Positions 1 through 11,807 of a stretch of DNA of 64,000 nt are shown in pieces. The notes under the pieces were generated by a model that did no database searches, was not told the origin of the DNA, and worked only from the letters and a program-made list of their open reading frames with translations. A program made the position numbers and the translations under genes. Position 1 is the first letter of the stretch. Every line of letters starts with the position of its first letter. Source of the stretch: Spinacia oleracea (taxonomy: Eukaryota > Streptophyta > Magnoliopsida > Caryophyllales > Amaranthaceae); assembly GCF_020520425.1 (NCBI RefSeq), contig NC_079492.1, positions 138,450,361-138,514,360 on the forward strand, in the 5' to 3' direction.

Positions 1-161
1 ACTAGAGAAGAATGTGATACAAGGGAACATTTCAATTGTTCTTCCAGCAGCCCAACACATTTCACTGCTTCCTCTTGCTCTTCCTCCACCACGGAAGCAA
101 CAAAACAAGAACTTGAATTCAAGAAACTTCACGAATTATCAACTGAAAGAGCCTTGCATGA

Positions 162-680
162 CTAACTATCAAGAATGGACACAAGCTCATAACTAAAACC
201 TCCAGGCTTGGTTACTAGTAACCCATTATCACAACCATGAAATTCTAACTTTGATTCAACTAATAATTCTTGCTTGGGTATATAACTGTTCCAGTCTTCC
301 ACTTTTATAGATGCATCATTTCTAAATTTTGCAGACACATAAAAAAAGAAGTCTGTCCAATCAATGAAAGATTTCCTCCCAAACAAGTATGAATAAGACC
401 ATTTTTTAGCTTTATCAAACATGTTTTGAGAAGCTAAATCCACTTTAACACCATCTTCAAGAATATCACGAAGAGTGAAATATTTGTTGCAATTCTTTAA
501 CCATGTCCTAAGATGAGACTCGTAAAACTTTGGAAAAACAGGGTTAGGTACATACCCATGAGATCCGGTTGAATTGATCTCAAAAATAGTAGACGACTGC
601 ACAGATTCACCACCTCTTCTCGATGCCGCTAATTCCTTCATCTCAACAAGAATTTGTAGAATCTTTTCAATTTCCCCCAT
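162..680 (-). pseudogene. gag-like polyprotein fragment of the LTR element
   Basis: The 172-residue reading starting with MGEIEKIL shows the usual plant Ty3 gag pattern: a PKF-(x)n-WLKNCNKYF segment, then a W-rich stretch (DKAKKWSYSY, SFIDWTDFFFYVSAKF). It is a structural (capsid-type) retrotransposon protein. The frame stops at 162, while another minus-strand frame stays open over 1-118 with an acidic stretch, so a frameshift or premature stop has probably broken gag. Full-length plant gag is longer than this. The element is likely inactive, but the rest of it cannot be seen. Confidence 0.6.
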
Positions 681-1118
681 AATTTTGAATTGCAATTTAG
701 ACTTGCAGAAATTGGGTATTCAGAAATTGGACTCCAAATTCAGAAATTGTGTTTGGTTTAGTGAGCTTTGTGAAGAGGAAACGATCCTGGAAGTTTATTG
801 TAACCGATGTTGGCTAAATTCATATTGGGTTTCTGTTTGACATTTTATCAAACACTTTGAATGCATGAAAAATACTTCAAGAATCTAGGAAATCAAGCTA
901 TAATAATGGCAGAAAAACGTGTAGAGGATTGGAAATTAAACAATCAATCAATTATACTTCTTGTTCTCCTACCAGATTTCTTCAACAGTTTGACCCGATT
1001 TCCAGCCCAACTAATTCCCAGCTTCAAAAACTTCAACAACTGCTGACTCTAGAATCGAAGGATAGAACTACAATTGAGTCGAATCACTCAATTTGCAGTA
1101 GGTTGGCTCTGATACCAA

Positions 1119-1416
1119 TGTTGCAGGACTCACTGCTGATATTCTCCAATGGAGATGGGAAATATCAGATAGAGAGACAGACCAGAAAGAGAAACACAAT
1201 TCTTAAGAGAGAAAGAGAAGAGAGAAGACTGTAGATAGAAGAGATACGAATAGAGAACTTTGTAAATTTTATTGAATGAGTAATACAATGATTGATTACA
1301 TTGTATTTATATACTACACTAACAGATCAAAGTATCAACTTATCTAACTACTTAGGAATAACCGAATAACTGATTTCAGAATTATGTCAGGTTTGCCCCC
1401 CTTAGCCCCCCTAACA
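1119..1416 (-). repeat. 5' LTR of the retrotransposon at the left window edge
   Basis: The LTR is bounded directly by the primer-binding site at 1105-1118 and ends in short perfect inverted TGTT/AACA termini. The outer end is G-rich on the minus strand. A second LTR copy is not in the window, so the length rests on terminal motifs and the primer-binding site only. Confidence 0.75.
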
Positions 1417-1946
1417 ATTTTCGTTATCTCTCTCATACTTGATCCATTATTAAGATTACTTGGCTACTTTTTTCTTATTTTTCATGATCTACAATACACA
1501 AACTTATACTCAGTAATAGACTCGAATAGAAACTACTCAAAACTTAGTTCACAAATTCTTACTTATTAAATAATCGAAATAAAAGTTAACTCAAAATGAT
1601 TAAAAATTATCCGATATAATATAATATAATAAATAGTGATAAAAAATTTCATTTTAATAAAGCTCATTCCTTCAAAATCATTCGTAATGTATAAAAGTAA
1701 ATATTTAACCCTAAAAAATGTTTATCCATCAATTTGTTTTCCACAATATACAAGTCAATAAAAACATGTTAATTAACCGACAACGTGTAAGACCTTTTGA
1801 ACTCAGTTTAATCGAACCCTTCCGGAATGACTTATCGCTCTTCACATTAATTTATAAATAAATGTTAAAATGGAGTCTAAACCAACTAAATTTTATGTGA
1901 CTTTTTATTTTCTATGGAATATTTATGAATGATAATGATAATGATG

Positions 1947-1993
<47 letters not shown>

Positions 1994-2260
1994 AGCATTA
2001 GGACAACCATGAAAAACATAGTGCCATAAGTCTTATAAGCATCAACTATGAAAACGCACTGCATAGCTGCATATATAACTAATTTATTGTTTATTAACTT
2101 GCGGCACTTAGTTCCACTTGAAAACAGCATGCAAATGGTAAGATGATCGATCTAATTGAAAAATTATTGTGTAATTGATAAACTTAATGGATGTTTTTCA
2201 CAGATACATGAATTTTAGTCAAATATTAAGCTGGCAAATTTTTGGCTACACCCATGTACA
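1417..2260. other. AT-rich intergenic stretch with an (AAT)n microsatellite
   Basis: No gene is visible. The main feature is an AAT trinucleotide tract at about 1946-1981 followed by an A-run at about 1982-1994. Short ORFs here are low-complexity translations of the microsatellite. Confidence 0.6.
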
Positions 2261-2350
2261 ACCAGTGTTGGTTGTACCCCCTCCAAAACGACCAGTGTTG
2301 GTTGTACCCCCTCCAAAACGACCAGTGTTGGTTGTACCTCCTCCAAAACG
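2261..2350. repeat. 30-bp tandem repeat, three copies
   Basis: Three head-to-tail copies start at 2261, 2291 and 2321. The unit opens ACCAGTGTTGGTTGTACC and ends CTCCAAAACG. Only one base differs between the copies. The array is followed by AAAACGACATCG variants and a (CA)n tract at about 2426-2445. Confidence 0.95.
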
Positions 2351-2459
2351 ACATCGTTTTGTGTTGTTCAAAACGACATCGATCCAAAACAACACGCACG
2401 CACTCGTGCACGTGCATATACAGTTACACACACACACACACACATATACATACTGTGAA

Positions 2460-4590
2460 ATTAAAAATTTCAAATAGATAGTTACTATTTGTAGAATTGA
2501 ACTTCGTACTTGAATTACAAAATACTGATAGAAATCACAATGTCTTATTGTTCTGTATCTTCAATCTTGGGTCTTGCTTTTGATGTAGTCTTGAATTTGT
2601 GTTTTTAGAGAAGTACGCTCTAAATACAATGTTTGATCTTTAAGGTACTTTCCTGGTTTTTATAGGTGTAAAATAGTAAATAATTTGATATGAGTACTAA
2701 TGAGAAACACGTATTATTTTGAAAACGATTAACAAAATGTTTAAATGATATTAAATATATGCACGAGGGAAATAACACTGTATTAAACCTGAACATTTAA
2801 TCTTTTATAAATGTACGTATTGAAATGAACTTTAACGTGCTTTTGAGCTACTATAGTACTCCGTACAATACAAGCACTATAAACATGAACAATAAATCAT
2901 TTTATAAATGAACATAATACTAGTTTATGATTATGTAGTAACTTGATAATATGAAAATGTAATTTTGATGATAAACATAAAACTTACATAAAAATAAATG
3001 TATTATGCATTCAGATTATGAATAACCTTTGGATTTCGAGAAAGTTAAAATGAACAAGATCTAAAAAGTTCAAGTAGTTAATAACATGTTCTCTTTGTAT
3101 GAGGAACATACAATTATTTGAAAAACCAAGCAAGGTTTGGCATAATGGTAAAAGTTTGGCCTCATAACCTCGAGGTATGAAATCAAACCCCACTAGGGGC
3201 TCTTTGGAGCGAGGATTTCCCTTATAATCCCCCCTTATTTCCAATGAGTCTTACCTTCTAATAAATAAATAAAATTATTTAAAAATGAACCTATTTTTAC
3301 ATTAAAGAATATTGAGTTAAAACATACACAGAATAATTGTGTAATAATTGTACAACAATTGCGAATTTGTCATTGAAAAACTACCCATATAACCACATGT
3401 ATCTAATATAATACATAATCATACATGCTTAAGTAAGTCAATATTAAAAGAAGACAAAAATAAATAAACTTTTTGAACAGATATTCTGTATCAAGTTAGT
3501 GATCGGTAGTCACAGTCCAAGCTATTTTGTTTATGAACATATTTCTTCTTATTATGAACACAAAAAATTTCATAATGTGTTTGAGCACTAATTTTACATT
3601 TCCATAATATGCACATAAAACTTTACACTAATGAACATTGTGTTTTTTCAAAATGAATATATATGATCAACAATAATATGAATTGATAGTATAACATATG
3701 AAATCACTGTGTATGTTTTTTCACCTAACTTTGCCTTTTGTTATTTATTGTGGAATAACTTGAATGTTAAAATTAAATGGTTGAAAATGAATATTACAGT
3801 CTATTTAAAAATGAGTTTATACGAATTTAACAATTTAACAACTAAAATAAAATAAGAACATCATAATATCCCAAAATGAACATAATATTTACTTATGATT
3901 TTTAACATTTTGACAACTCTCGAAATATTATAAGGTTGTAACTATGAATATCATGTACATAAAATTATTTGTAGGGAAAATGACAATATATACGTAGTGC
4001 ACAGCAAAATGAACATTTTATTGTCTGAAAGTAAACATTTTATTCTTTGAAAATGAATATTTTCTAAGTTCAAAAACTTAATCAACGACATGTATTTAAT
4101 ATTTATTATAAATAGATATATGAACATCATAATCTCAAAATAAACTTCAGAACTTTTGAAAATTATCATAATGATATATTAATACGAGCCTGTTTAAAAA
4201 ATTAGATAACAAAATATCTAGACCGGTTTTGAAAATTTTGAAGAAACTTGTTAAGAAAATGGAGAAGAAATCAGAGATTTCAACCAGATTTTTAAAAAAA
4301 TATCTTACGTAATAGCAAAATGAATTTTAAGACGAATGACATTATTAATATATACAAAAAAAATGATAGACAATTTAAGGTTTTTTTTAGAGAGATATGA
4401 ATTTTAGGGGAGAGATTTTTTGGAGAGAGAAAGTGGGATTTTAAAATGAATTTATTTATTTAGTTATATTTTAAAACCGTATATATAAGCTTTTTAAATA
4501 CATGTGCTTGACACATGGAGGTTACACCAATAGACAATAGATGAATATACCTGGTATAGCGATTATGAATATTATTAACCTCAAAAAAAT
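2460..4590. repeat. AT-rich degenerate repeat region with recurrent ATGAAC/ATGAAT words
   Basis: About 2.1 kb without a recognisable gene. The words AATGAACAT, TATGAACAT and AATGAATAT recur roughly twenty times on the plus strand, from about 2820 to 4565. A SINE (3126-3272) is inserted in it. The region looks like an old, diverged transposon interior or decayed tandem array. No termini were identified. Confidence 0.4.
3126..3272 (+). mobile_element. tRNA-derived SINE, plus orientation
   Basis: The head resembles a tRNA with an A-box-like TGGCATAATGGTAAA near 3139 and a B-box-like GGTATGAAATC near 3173. The tail is (ATAA)n-like. Near-perfect direct repeats AATTATTT(G/A)AAAA flank it at 3112-3124 and 3273-3285. 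The pol III boxes have decayed, which suggests an old insertion. Confidence 0.65.
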
Positions 4591-4601
4591 AAAAAAATTT
4601 A

Positions 4602-5857
4602 CGGTTTTTTCATGAAATACCCTTGAGGTTTAACGAAATGCATCAAATACACCCGCGTGTTTCAAATTACATATTATACCCCTATTTAAACTTATTGTGC
4701 ACCAAATACCCTTCTTACTAACGGAAGTCTAACGCCGTTAGTCATTAGTGCTAATTTACCTATTTATCTTAATTATTAACAATTAACTTCCAAATAAACC
4801 TGATTAATACATAACAAACCTAAAGATTTAGCAACCACAAAAAAGCTCACTCAAAATTCAATCAAACTTCTCGAAAATCTGGGTTCGAAATTTGCCCAAT
4901 TTAAATCAAACTTGTGATAAAATTAATCGAGCAATAATGCTTCTACTTCACTCAATTATCTCATCAATTAGCTCCACAATTCGTGCTAAAATCCCCAATT
5001 TGATTTGCCAAACCCTAAATTCAGAATTGATTTCTTTATGTTTTGATCCGATTAATGTAACTTCTGGGTTCGAAAATCAGGGAAGGGGAGAGGAAAAGAG
5101 GAAAATTCTGGGTTCGAAAATATGAATTTAATCGAGAGCTTCGTTGCTTCTTCAATGGAGTTGGGTTTCTGAAAACGATTTTTAAGCTTCGTTGCTTCTT
5201 CAATGGAGTTGGGGTTGCATGAATTTAATCGAAAATTTGGGAGTTTGAGTTGCGAATTGAAGAGGAGAGAGAAGAGGATGAGAGGAGAGCAAGGATGGGG
5301 GAATGGAGAGGATAGAGTAATTCTCGTTATTGGGGCAGTCGTTGGTGGTTTTGGTGGTGGATGTGGGACTTCATTCGGACTTGGGAAAGAGAGAAGGAGT
5401 TGTAGTGGTGGAGGCGGTGTGCGCTTTGAGGTTGGAGGCCGGCGGTGCGGGAATTTGATGATGGAGGTGGTGCTGTGCACTTTGACGGTGGAGCCGGTGC
5501 GGATTTTTGTGATGGAGGTGGTGCAGCTTCAATGGTGGTGTGTCTGTGGGCTTGGTGGTGGATAGAGCTATCAGAGTGGTTGTGCGGCCGCCTCTCCTGG
5601 GAAATAAGAGAGGATCAGAGGATAGAGCTATCAGCTTCAATGTCATTCTAATTTCCATAAATAATCATGTTCGATTAGGTTTAATTAGGGGGTTAAATAA
5701 GTTAATTAGCACTAATGACTAACGTCGTTAGACTTCCGTTAGTAAGAAGGGTATTTGGTGCACAATAAGTTTAAATAGGGGTATAATATGTAATTTGAAA
5801 CACGCAGGTGTATTTGGTGCATTTCGTTAAACCTTAGGGGCATTTCATGAAAAACCG
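4602..5857. mobile_element. Mutator-like element with captured GC-rich sequence
   Basis: The 1256-bp element has long terminal inverted repeats of about 165 bp (4602-4765 against 5697-5857, only a handful of mismatches seen) starting CGGTTTTT. It is flanked by perfect 9-bp direct repeats AAAAATTTA at 4593-4601 and 5858-5866, the target length typical of Mutator elements. The interior has no transposase. It is G/C- and purine-rich at 5230-5640, unlike its surroundings, and holds a short internal direct duplication (near 5138-5166 and 5186-5214). An open minus-strand frame (5052-5480) is proline/serine/threonine-rich and unrecognised. This is the layout of a non-autonomous, Pack-MULE-like element. 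Confidence 0.82.
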
Positions 5858-5866
5858 AAAAATTTA

Positions 5867-6345
5867 ACTATTCAATGTAGCAACCGGAACATCGCCCAGG
5901 CTCAATACACTAGTTTACCTCTATTGTCTGTACGAAGAATTGATGGAGAATTTAATTCAATGCTTTATTTAGAAAGAAATTCTCATGTTATTACAGTAAG
6001 CCCGTGATATGTGCACCATCGGCTCACCTACTGAAGATGAGCCAATTATCTTCCATTTTGGTTTTGTGGAAGTATTTGGCCAAGCAATTACTAGCCCCTT
6101 AATTAGAGAAATGAACAATGGAACTAATTACTAATTAGGGATTACTCCGTACTATTTAGTGATGATTATGTCGTAAAAGGACATTCTAGTCAATATCAGT
6201 CCCAGAAAATCAAATGCTAATATGTAATCAATCACCTCATCTGCAGACAATGTACTACCAAGTCTGCCAGTCTACAATGATCGGTTCTTTTAACATAGAT
6301 TTTCGAATATATTCTACGGAGTGTCTATTTTCATAAACGGGTTCC
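5867..6345. other. Intergenic, no gene seen
   Basis: AT-rich single-copy-looking sequence with no recognisable ORF, RNA gene or repeat boundary. Confidence 0.5.
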
Positions 6346-6357
6346 ACACAAATTGTT

Positions 6358-6446
6358 TTTTTTGTTTTACTAACAGTTCACCTTTACTCCCTTAGGACTA
6401 TTCAGATTCGGGACGAGTGTTGAGTGAATAGGTTCATGTCCCCTCT
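6358..6446 (-). mobile_element. 5'-truncated SINE, same family as the copy at 23571-23739
   Basis: The body parallels the 3' half of the SINE at 23571-23739 (shared words include CAGATTCGGG and GTCCCCTC). A T-rich block at the left marks the A-rich tail of a minus-strand retroposon. Direct repeats ACACAAATTGTT at 6346-6357 and 6447-6458 are the target duplications, so the truncation happened at insertion. Confidence 0.7.
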
Positions 6447-6741
6447 ACACAAATTGTTAATATCATTGAAAAATCTGTAGTGCATAATTGTAGAAATTAC
6501 GATCCCTCTCATTTCTTGAAACAAAAAAAAAAAGTAAAAACAAAATCTATGATTCATCTATTTGAGATTTTTTTTTTTTTTTTTTACTAACTTAAGGACC
6601 ACCATCTTAAGATAGAAAATTGATACTCCGTATTAAGAGATGCAAATAAGTACGAAATACTCCATAAATGCTTTGAGCTTTTGAGGTATAAACTCCCCAA
6701 GAGAAGAGAGATGGAGGAGAAAGGGAGGAAAAGTTTACTTA

Positions 6742-6963
6742 GGCTGCGTTTTATTCACCTGATTTCCACTTATTTTTCCTGAACTTATCTTATCTGAACT
6801 TATCTGAACTTAATTGAACTTATCTGAACTTATTAGAACTTATCAAAATTTATTTTAGTTATAAATTGTACTTGGCCAACCCTTATTTTTCCTGAACTTA
6901 ACTGAACTTATCTGAACTTATTTTTCCTGAAATAAGTGGAAATAAGGTGAATAGAACAAGGCC
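6742..6963. mobile_element. Tourist-like (PIF/Harbinger-type) MITE
   Basis: A 222-bp element with imperfect terminal inverted repeats (GGCTGCGTTTTATTCACC against GGCCTTGTTCTATTCACC), flanked by 3-bp TTA on both sides. The interior is built from repeated CTGAACTTAT words, so the whole element can fold back. Non-coding. The superfamily call rests on the 3-bp TTA target and the end sequence. Confidence 0.68.
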
Positions 6964-6966
6964 TTA

Positions 6967-8009
6967 AAATAAAAGTGAAATATATTTTTTGGAATGCAAT
7001 ACTTATGAGTTATGATGATAAAATCAATAACCCAGAAAATTAACAAATTCCTTAACCGAAAACATCTACTACTACGTAGTAATTTCTGTTGTGGATGCAA
7101 AAAGACTAGACCCTTTTCCTAGCCCTTATGGGTAGATTATGGACTCAAGCAACACGTAACCTAGGGACCTTAGAAATGGAGAGAAATAGTGAAGATTATG
7201 AACAATACAAATAATATCAGAAATCAACATTTGAATCTCCACTTTCGCTCGTTACAGTTCCACCTAGTCAGCTCTCACATCGATACGATCCTTGAACACT
7301 TTCATGTCCTGTAGCGCAAGCCAAAGGGCAAATGGTTTCAGCTTTCGGGATTAGATAGAGAGACATAACATTCGACGCCATGACCACAATATTACTGTTG
7401 ATCAACAAAAGTTTCAATTTCTTACGGAGTAGTTGGTAAAGTCTTGAAGGGTTGATATCCAAGACATGAATTCAAATTCCGTCTACATCATTTGTTGGCT
7501 GGCCCGTTCTGGCACTACTCTTACACCACCCCAAAAAAAACACCAATTTCAAGTCTCAACAACTACCTGTCTTAAAATGTTTTGTTTGGGGAAGCAAAAT
7601 GAGGTCGTCAGTTGAGGCCTGATTTTGTGTGTATAAAACTCAAGCCAACATCAAATAGCGTAAAGATCAACTGAAATCTTCAACAGAAATATTTTCGCAG
7701 TTATTGATAAAGTCGCTAGCTAATACTGGAGTACTGGAGTTTCAAACCTAATACAAGTCACGGCGAACATACACGAGTTCTGTCAAAAGGTCAATCTTAT
7801 AAGCTCTAACACAACACAAACACAAACACAAACACAAACACAAACACAAACACAAACACAAACGCAACATTATAAAGTCCCCGGCAACACATTGCGGTGT
7901 GGTAGACCTAAGGAGTATGTACCTCAAAGCATCAAGTACAACAACAACAGTGAAAGTAAATCACATGTGAAACTAGGTAATCCCGTTTGATAGTGGGGCT
8001 TATTTCTTC
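6967..8009. other. 3' flank of the SR45a-like gene, with an (ACAAAC)n microsatellite
   Basis: No further gene is visible. A hexanucleotide AAACAC tract runs over about 7807-7861. The part nearest 8010 is presumably the 3'UTR of the minus-strand gene. No clear single polyadenylation site was chosen. Confidence 0.5.
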
Positions 8010-11000
8010 TCAAGGGTAGCCACCACGACCAGCTGACACGGACCGCTCCCTACGCCTCCGGTATGAGTCTGGATAATCATCAGGTCTCCTACCATAAGGA
8101 GAGCGTGATCTCCCTCGCCTATCACGTGGATAAGGATCTCTCTCATAATGACCTCTATCATACCGTCGTCGCGGTGGTGAAAAGCTGCGAGACCGTCTAC
8201 GAGGACCTCGACCTGAGGAAGTTTCAGATACCAGCATACATCAGTGACTAAGTGGATGCTTGCTTAGTTGCTTCTCTTTTCTCTACATCACTTGCCAAAA
8301 CTTAATTTATATACAATGCTAATTGGATTGTCAACGAATTATTTTCCATCATTTTTTACAGACCTTGATGTTTTTAGAAGGTGCTCTGTTTTAAGTAAAT
8401 TTCTAGAATCATGGATTCATGGAACAAATCAACAAGGGATGGAAACTTCATTGCCATCACTTGCTAGGTTCATGTCATTTGGGTATTTGGTATTGAGCAA
8501 TATGGAAGGAACCACTTCCGTAAAGAGACCTCATATGTACTAATGGACATTCAGTTTTTTTGATAAATGCACTAATCTTTCAATAGCATTTCACAGTACT
8601 GATCACAAAACAAAGACCAAGACTCCTAATCACAGAACTAATCATGCATGTCCGTTGAGGTGTCAAGTGTGTCGGTCTCAAGTATTGTTTGCCAGGTTGA
8701 TAACAGGTTTACTAAGGCTATGACTTTTTTTCTTTATGAAAGACATAATATAACTTGAATAATCACAGGTCCATACCTCCTCCTCTTGGTCCTCCCCGTT
8801 CTTTCCTCAGACCCTGGTATCGACCAGGAGTTGGTGTCCTCCCACGAGACCGTTTTGCCTACAAATTCAGATGAAATTTTGTCACATCAAATAGGATTCA
8901 AAAGTTGCATCATGTTGTATTACCTTCCTTTTTCTGCTGTTTCACATTCATGAGAAGGTAAGCTACAGAGCATGCAAGTCCTAGAATATAATTATTCACA
9001 GTACTAGACTGAGTAACCAAACCCTGCATCACCCACTCATTCACCTACACCTCCCACAATTCTGGCAATGTATATTTAAACAGGAAAAAAGGAATTCAAT
9101 TAAGAGGTCTCTGTTTTTAATAGACACAGAACATCTACCTACAGCCAAAAGTAAGATACCATAAAATGAGACTACTGGATTGTTTACCATTTTACGGTTT
9201 TTGAAAATAAAAGGTCTAAAACATCGGTGATGTGTCTGCTATCTGATGAAGAAATGGTATTGAGGGCATAGACCCCTTGCAATTAGTCGGTTCAAATCGA
9301 TTAGCAATGTCGATGAAGAGCTCATGTCGTGAAGGGACAAGTCAACTGTTAAGAGCATAGATTGAATTCGATGGAGCTACAATGACACAGCCTGCTGCCA
9401 AAACTAATAGAGAAACAATTTATGCGTGGGGAAAACTGCAAAGCACCAAATTCAAACAGCCTTCATCGACAAAGACACACTAATGAAGACACACCTTTTC
9501 TACGGAGACCAATCGGCCCTCAAGCACAGAGCGATGCAAATATTTGATACATCTTTCAGCTTGTTCTCTAGTTTCCATAGTAACAAATGCAAAGCCACGA
9601 GATTCTTTGGTACGAGGATCAGTAACCAAACAGCATTCGAGGACCTACAAAAGAGATACATTAAGTTTTTCAAGGATACCAAGGTACTCAAAGATTAAGG
9701 CAAAATGTTATACGGAACTTTAAAAGATGATAGTATTTCAATACACACTATTGCCTTGAGCTTAAAAAGAAAACCTGGAACTTAATAGATACTATAAGTA
9801 CATTTCATGGCTGTTCACTCACCTGCTACAGGTTAGATCTCTAGAGGTTCTAAGCACGTGAAAACATGTGTACACCCTCTCTTGTTTTACAGAGGAAAAA
9901 AAACATGGACATCTGCATATCTTCTGGTAGTCAATACTTACTCATAGCTAGTTGACACTTATCAAATGAAATTCTAGCTCACTCGTATTCAAATGTTTAA
10001 AGCAATTAGCCAATTATACAGAAAATGTACTGGATAACTCAAGAGGTCGGAAAATAGGGGATCCTGATTTACAACTAATTATAGACTAATAGAGGATATG
10101 CACCAAAAAGTTCCAAATAATCAGTATGTTACTAGACTCTTTAGAAGAGTTGGAACTTATTAGAAGTACCTGACACAAACTTAGACCCATATAACCAAGC
10201 CCTTATTTTAATCTTTATTTCAATTTGGCAAGAGAAAGCACATTCTCAACAGTTCTGAAGCACCTAATAATTTAATATCACATCCTCTCAGTTGCTCTCA
10301 GAGCTCATCTAAACAAAAACTGCAGGGAGAATGGTGGAAAAAGGAGAAGGGAAGGAAGAAAATATGGATCAAATAATGCATAGTTGCCTCCTTCCTTACA
10401 AATGACATACAATGACATAAGGTCGCACATTCAACAACATAACACCAGTTGTTATTTGGCAAGCTCAAAAAGACAAAAAGCAAACTTGTTACAAGTAGGA
10501 TAGCCATCTCATGGACAAGTAAAAGCTATTCAGCAATTATCATAATCTTCTCGAAAACTGCACACTTCAATATCCAAAGAGGTACATACCTTCCCTTCTT
10601 TGCTAAAGAACTTCTCCAGATCAGTGTTAGTCACCCTTGTGGATAAGCCAGTCACATACAGATTGTTTCCAGGATTGGATGTATCTACAGGACTCCTAAT
10701 ACAACATAATCCAAAAGACCAGAACATTCAGAAAATACAACAAGCTATAAAACAAAAGTCCTATATTTTAGTTATGTTAGGATGATAAAAAGAATAGGCA
10801 AGTAATACGAATATACCCAGATCGACTACGTGCAGGAGGTGGTGACCTTGACCTCGACCTCGATCGTTGATGCCTGGGATTAATCCCAGGCGAGGCAGAA
10901 CCATCTGGTGAAGGAGACCTACTAACACACATCATCCACCAAAAAATTAACAAAGAAATGAATTCAACATTAAGTATAACATTCAAAAGAATAGCTGCTA

Positions 11001-11068
11001 AAAGATGTACAACCACCAAATTGTTCATAACAATCAACAACTAACCTTTCTTCCCTCGAAAGTGACAT
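8010..11068 (-). CDS. SR45a: SR45a/Tra2-like serine/arginine-rich splicing factor
   Basis: Spliced coding exons on the minus strand: 11068-11046, 10918-10817, 10695-10590, 9644-9495, 8858-8777 and 8212-8010, joining in frame to about 221 aa. Residues about 8-43 form an N-terminal RS region (RSRSRSRSPPPARSRSG). An RRM follows at about 53-127, with RNP2 LYVTGL and RNP1 RGFAFVTM. The C-terminal tail is rich in RG, RS and Y/R residues (GRTPTPGRYQG linker). This is the RS-RRM-RS order of transformer-2/SR45a proteins, nuclear pre-mRNA splicing regulators that bind RNA and recruit spliceosomal partners. The C-terminal RS tail is shorter than in Arabidopsis SR45a, so a close paralogue is possible. 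A 5'UTR intron is likely (donor at about 11593), placing the transcription start near 11660. Family membership is firm; the exact orthologue is inferred. Confidence 0.88.
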
Positions 11069-11593
11069 CTATGAGATCACACCAAAAACAAACAAAAAAC
11101 ACAATTATCATTATAATTCCTATGCCATCACTAAATAGAACAAAATAAATGTTGCAAATTGAGCATCAAAATTATGGAAAATTCCCACTTGATATTTTTT
11201 CCTTCTTCTTTTATAGCTAAAGATTTGGGTGTTAAGTGAAAATTTGACAACGAAGAAGCAAAAGCTTAACCCCCCTTTCTCATTTCCTTAATTTTCTATC
11301 CAAAATAATTTTCTATCCAAAATAATCAAACAAAACATTATAAATCAAGGGTTATGAAAGTGTGAGGGGAAAAAAGCTTAAGAATTTAGAATACCCCAAA
11401 AGCAGGCAAGTATTTAATTTTTGTTTTGGGGGGAAAGGGGAGCTCTGGATTTACTAAATTTCTAGGGTTCTTGGTGAATTGTGACATACAATTTCAGATC
11501 AGGCCGAATAAATGGGTAAAAGATTAAAAAAATCTGAACTAGTTTACAGCAGAAACTTAACGATAGAGAAAGAGATGGAGAGAGAAGGATTTA

Positions 11594-11680
11594 CCTTGGG
11601 TCGAGGAGCAGAAATTGAAATGAATTGATGAAGATTGAAGATAATGAACGTGAACTTCAACTTTGGTTTTTACATAAAGT
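11594..11680 (-). promoter_or_regulatory. 5'UTR exon and start region of the SR45a-like gene
   Basis: On the minus strand a purine-poor leader ends with CCCAAG followed by GTAAAT, a plausible donor at 11593, upstream of the first coding exon at 11068. The degenerate tandem array starts only about 70 bp further upstream (11740), so repeat DNA abuts the promoter. Confidence 0.45.
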
Positions 11681-11807
11681 AAAAGAAAAAGGAAAAAAAA
11701 AAAAAGGAAGGACAGCTTCTACAGTTCTACCCCTTTTTCAAAACCACGTTGTTTTGATTTTTCCTTTTGTTGGCGTTGGATAAATGCTAAGGAGTTTGCT
11801 ATTTTAA

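Larger units (their letters stand above)
1..1416 (-). mobile_element. Truncated LTR retrotransposon: 5' LTR, primer-binding site and gag start
   Basis: On the minus strand the order is LTR (1416-1119), primer-binding site (1118-1105), leader, and a gag-like ORF running off the left window edge. The LTR is 298 bp with TGTT...AACA ends and carries a TATA-like box (GTATATAAATAC on the minus strand, near 1304-1315). The primer-binding site contains TGGTATCAGAGCC, the classical complement of the 3' end of initiator-methionine tRNA. The gag reading frame suggests a Ty3-type element. The reverse transcriptase, integrase and 3' LTR lie outside the window, so family and target duplication cannot be checked. 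Confidence 0.82.

Noticed and set aside
2261-2350. Regular short repeats resembling a CRISPR array
   Set aside because: The units are contiguous 30-bp tandem copies without variable spacers, in a plant nuclear context.
5052-5480. 142-codon proline/serine-rich minus-strand ORF as a gene
   Set aside because: Low-complexity translation of G-rich transposon cargo, with no recognisable domain. It is treated as part of the Mutator-like element.
8063-8251. Plus-strand ORF over the SR45a last exon
   Set aside because: Antisense shadow of the Arg/Ser-rich coding exon, whose reverse strand stays open by composition.
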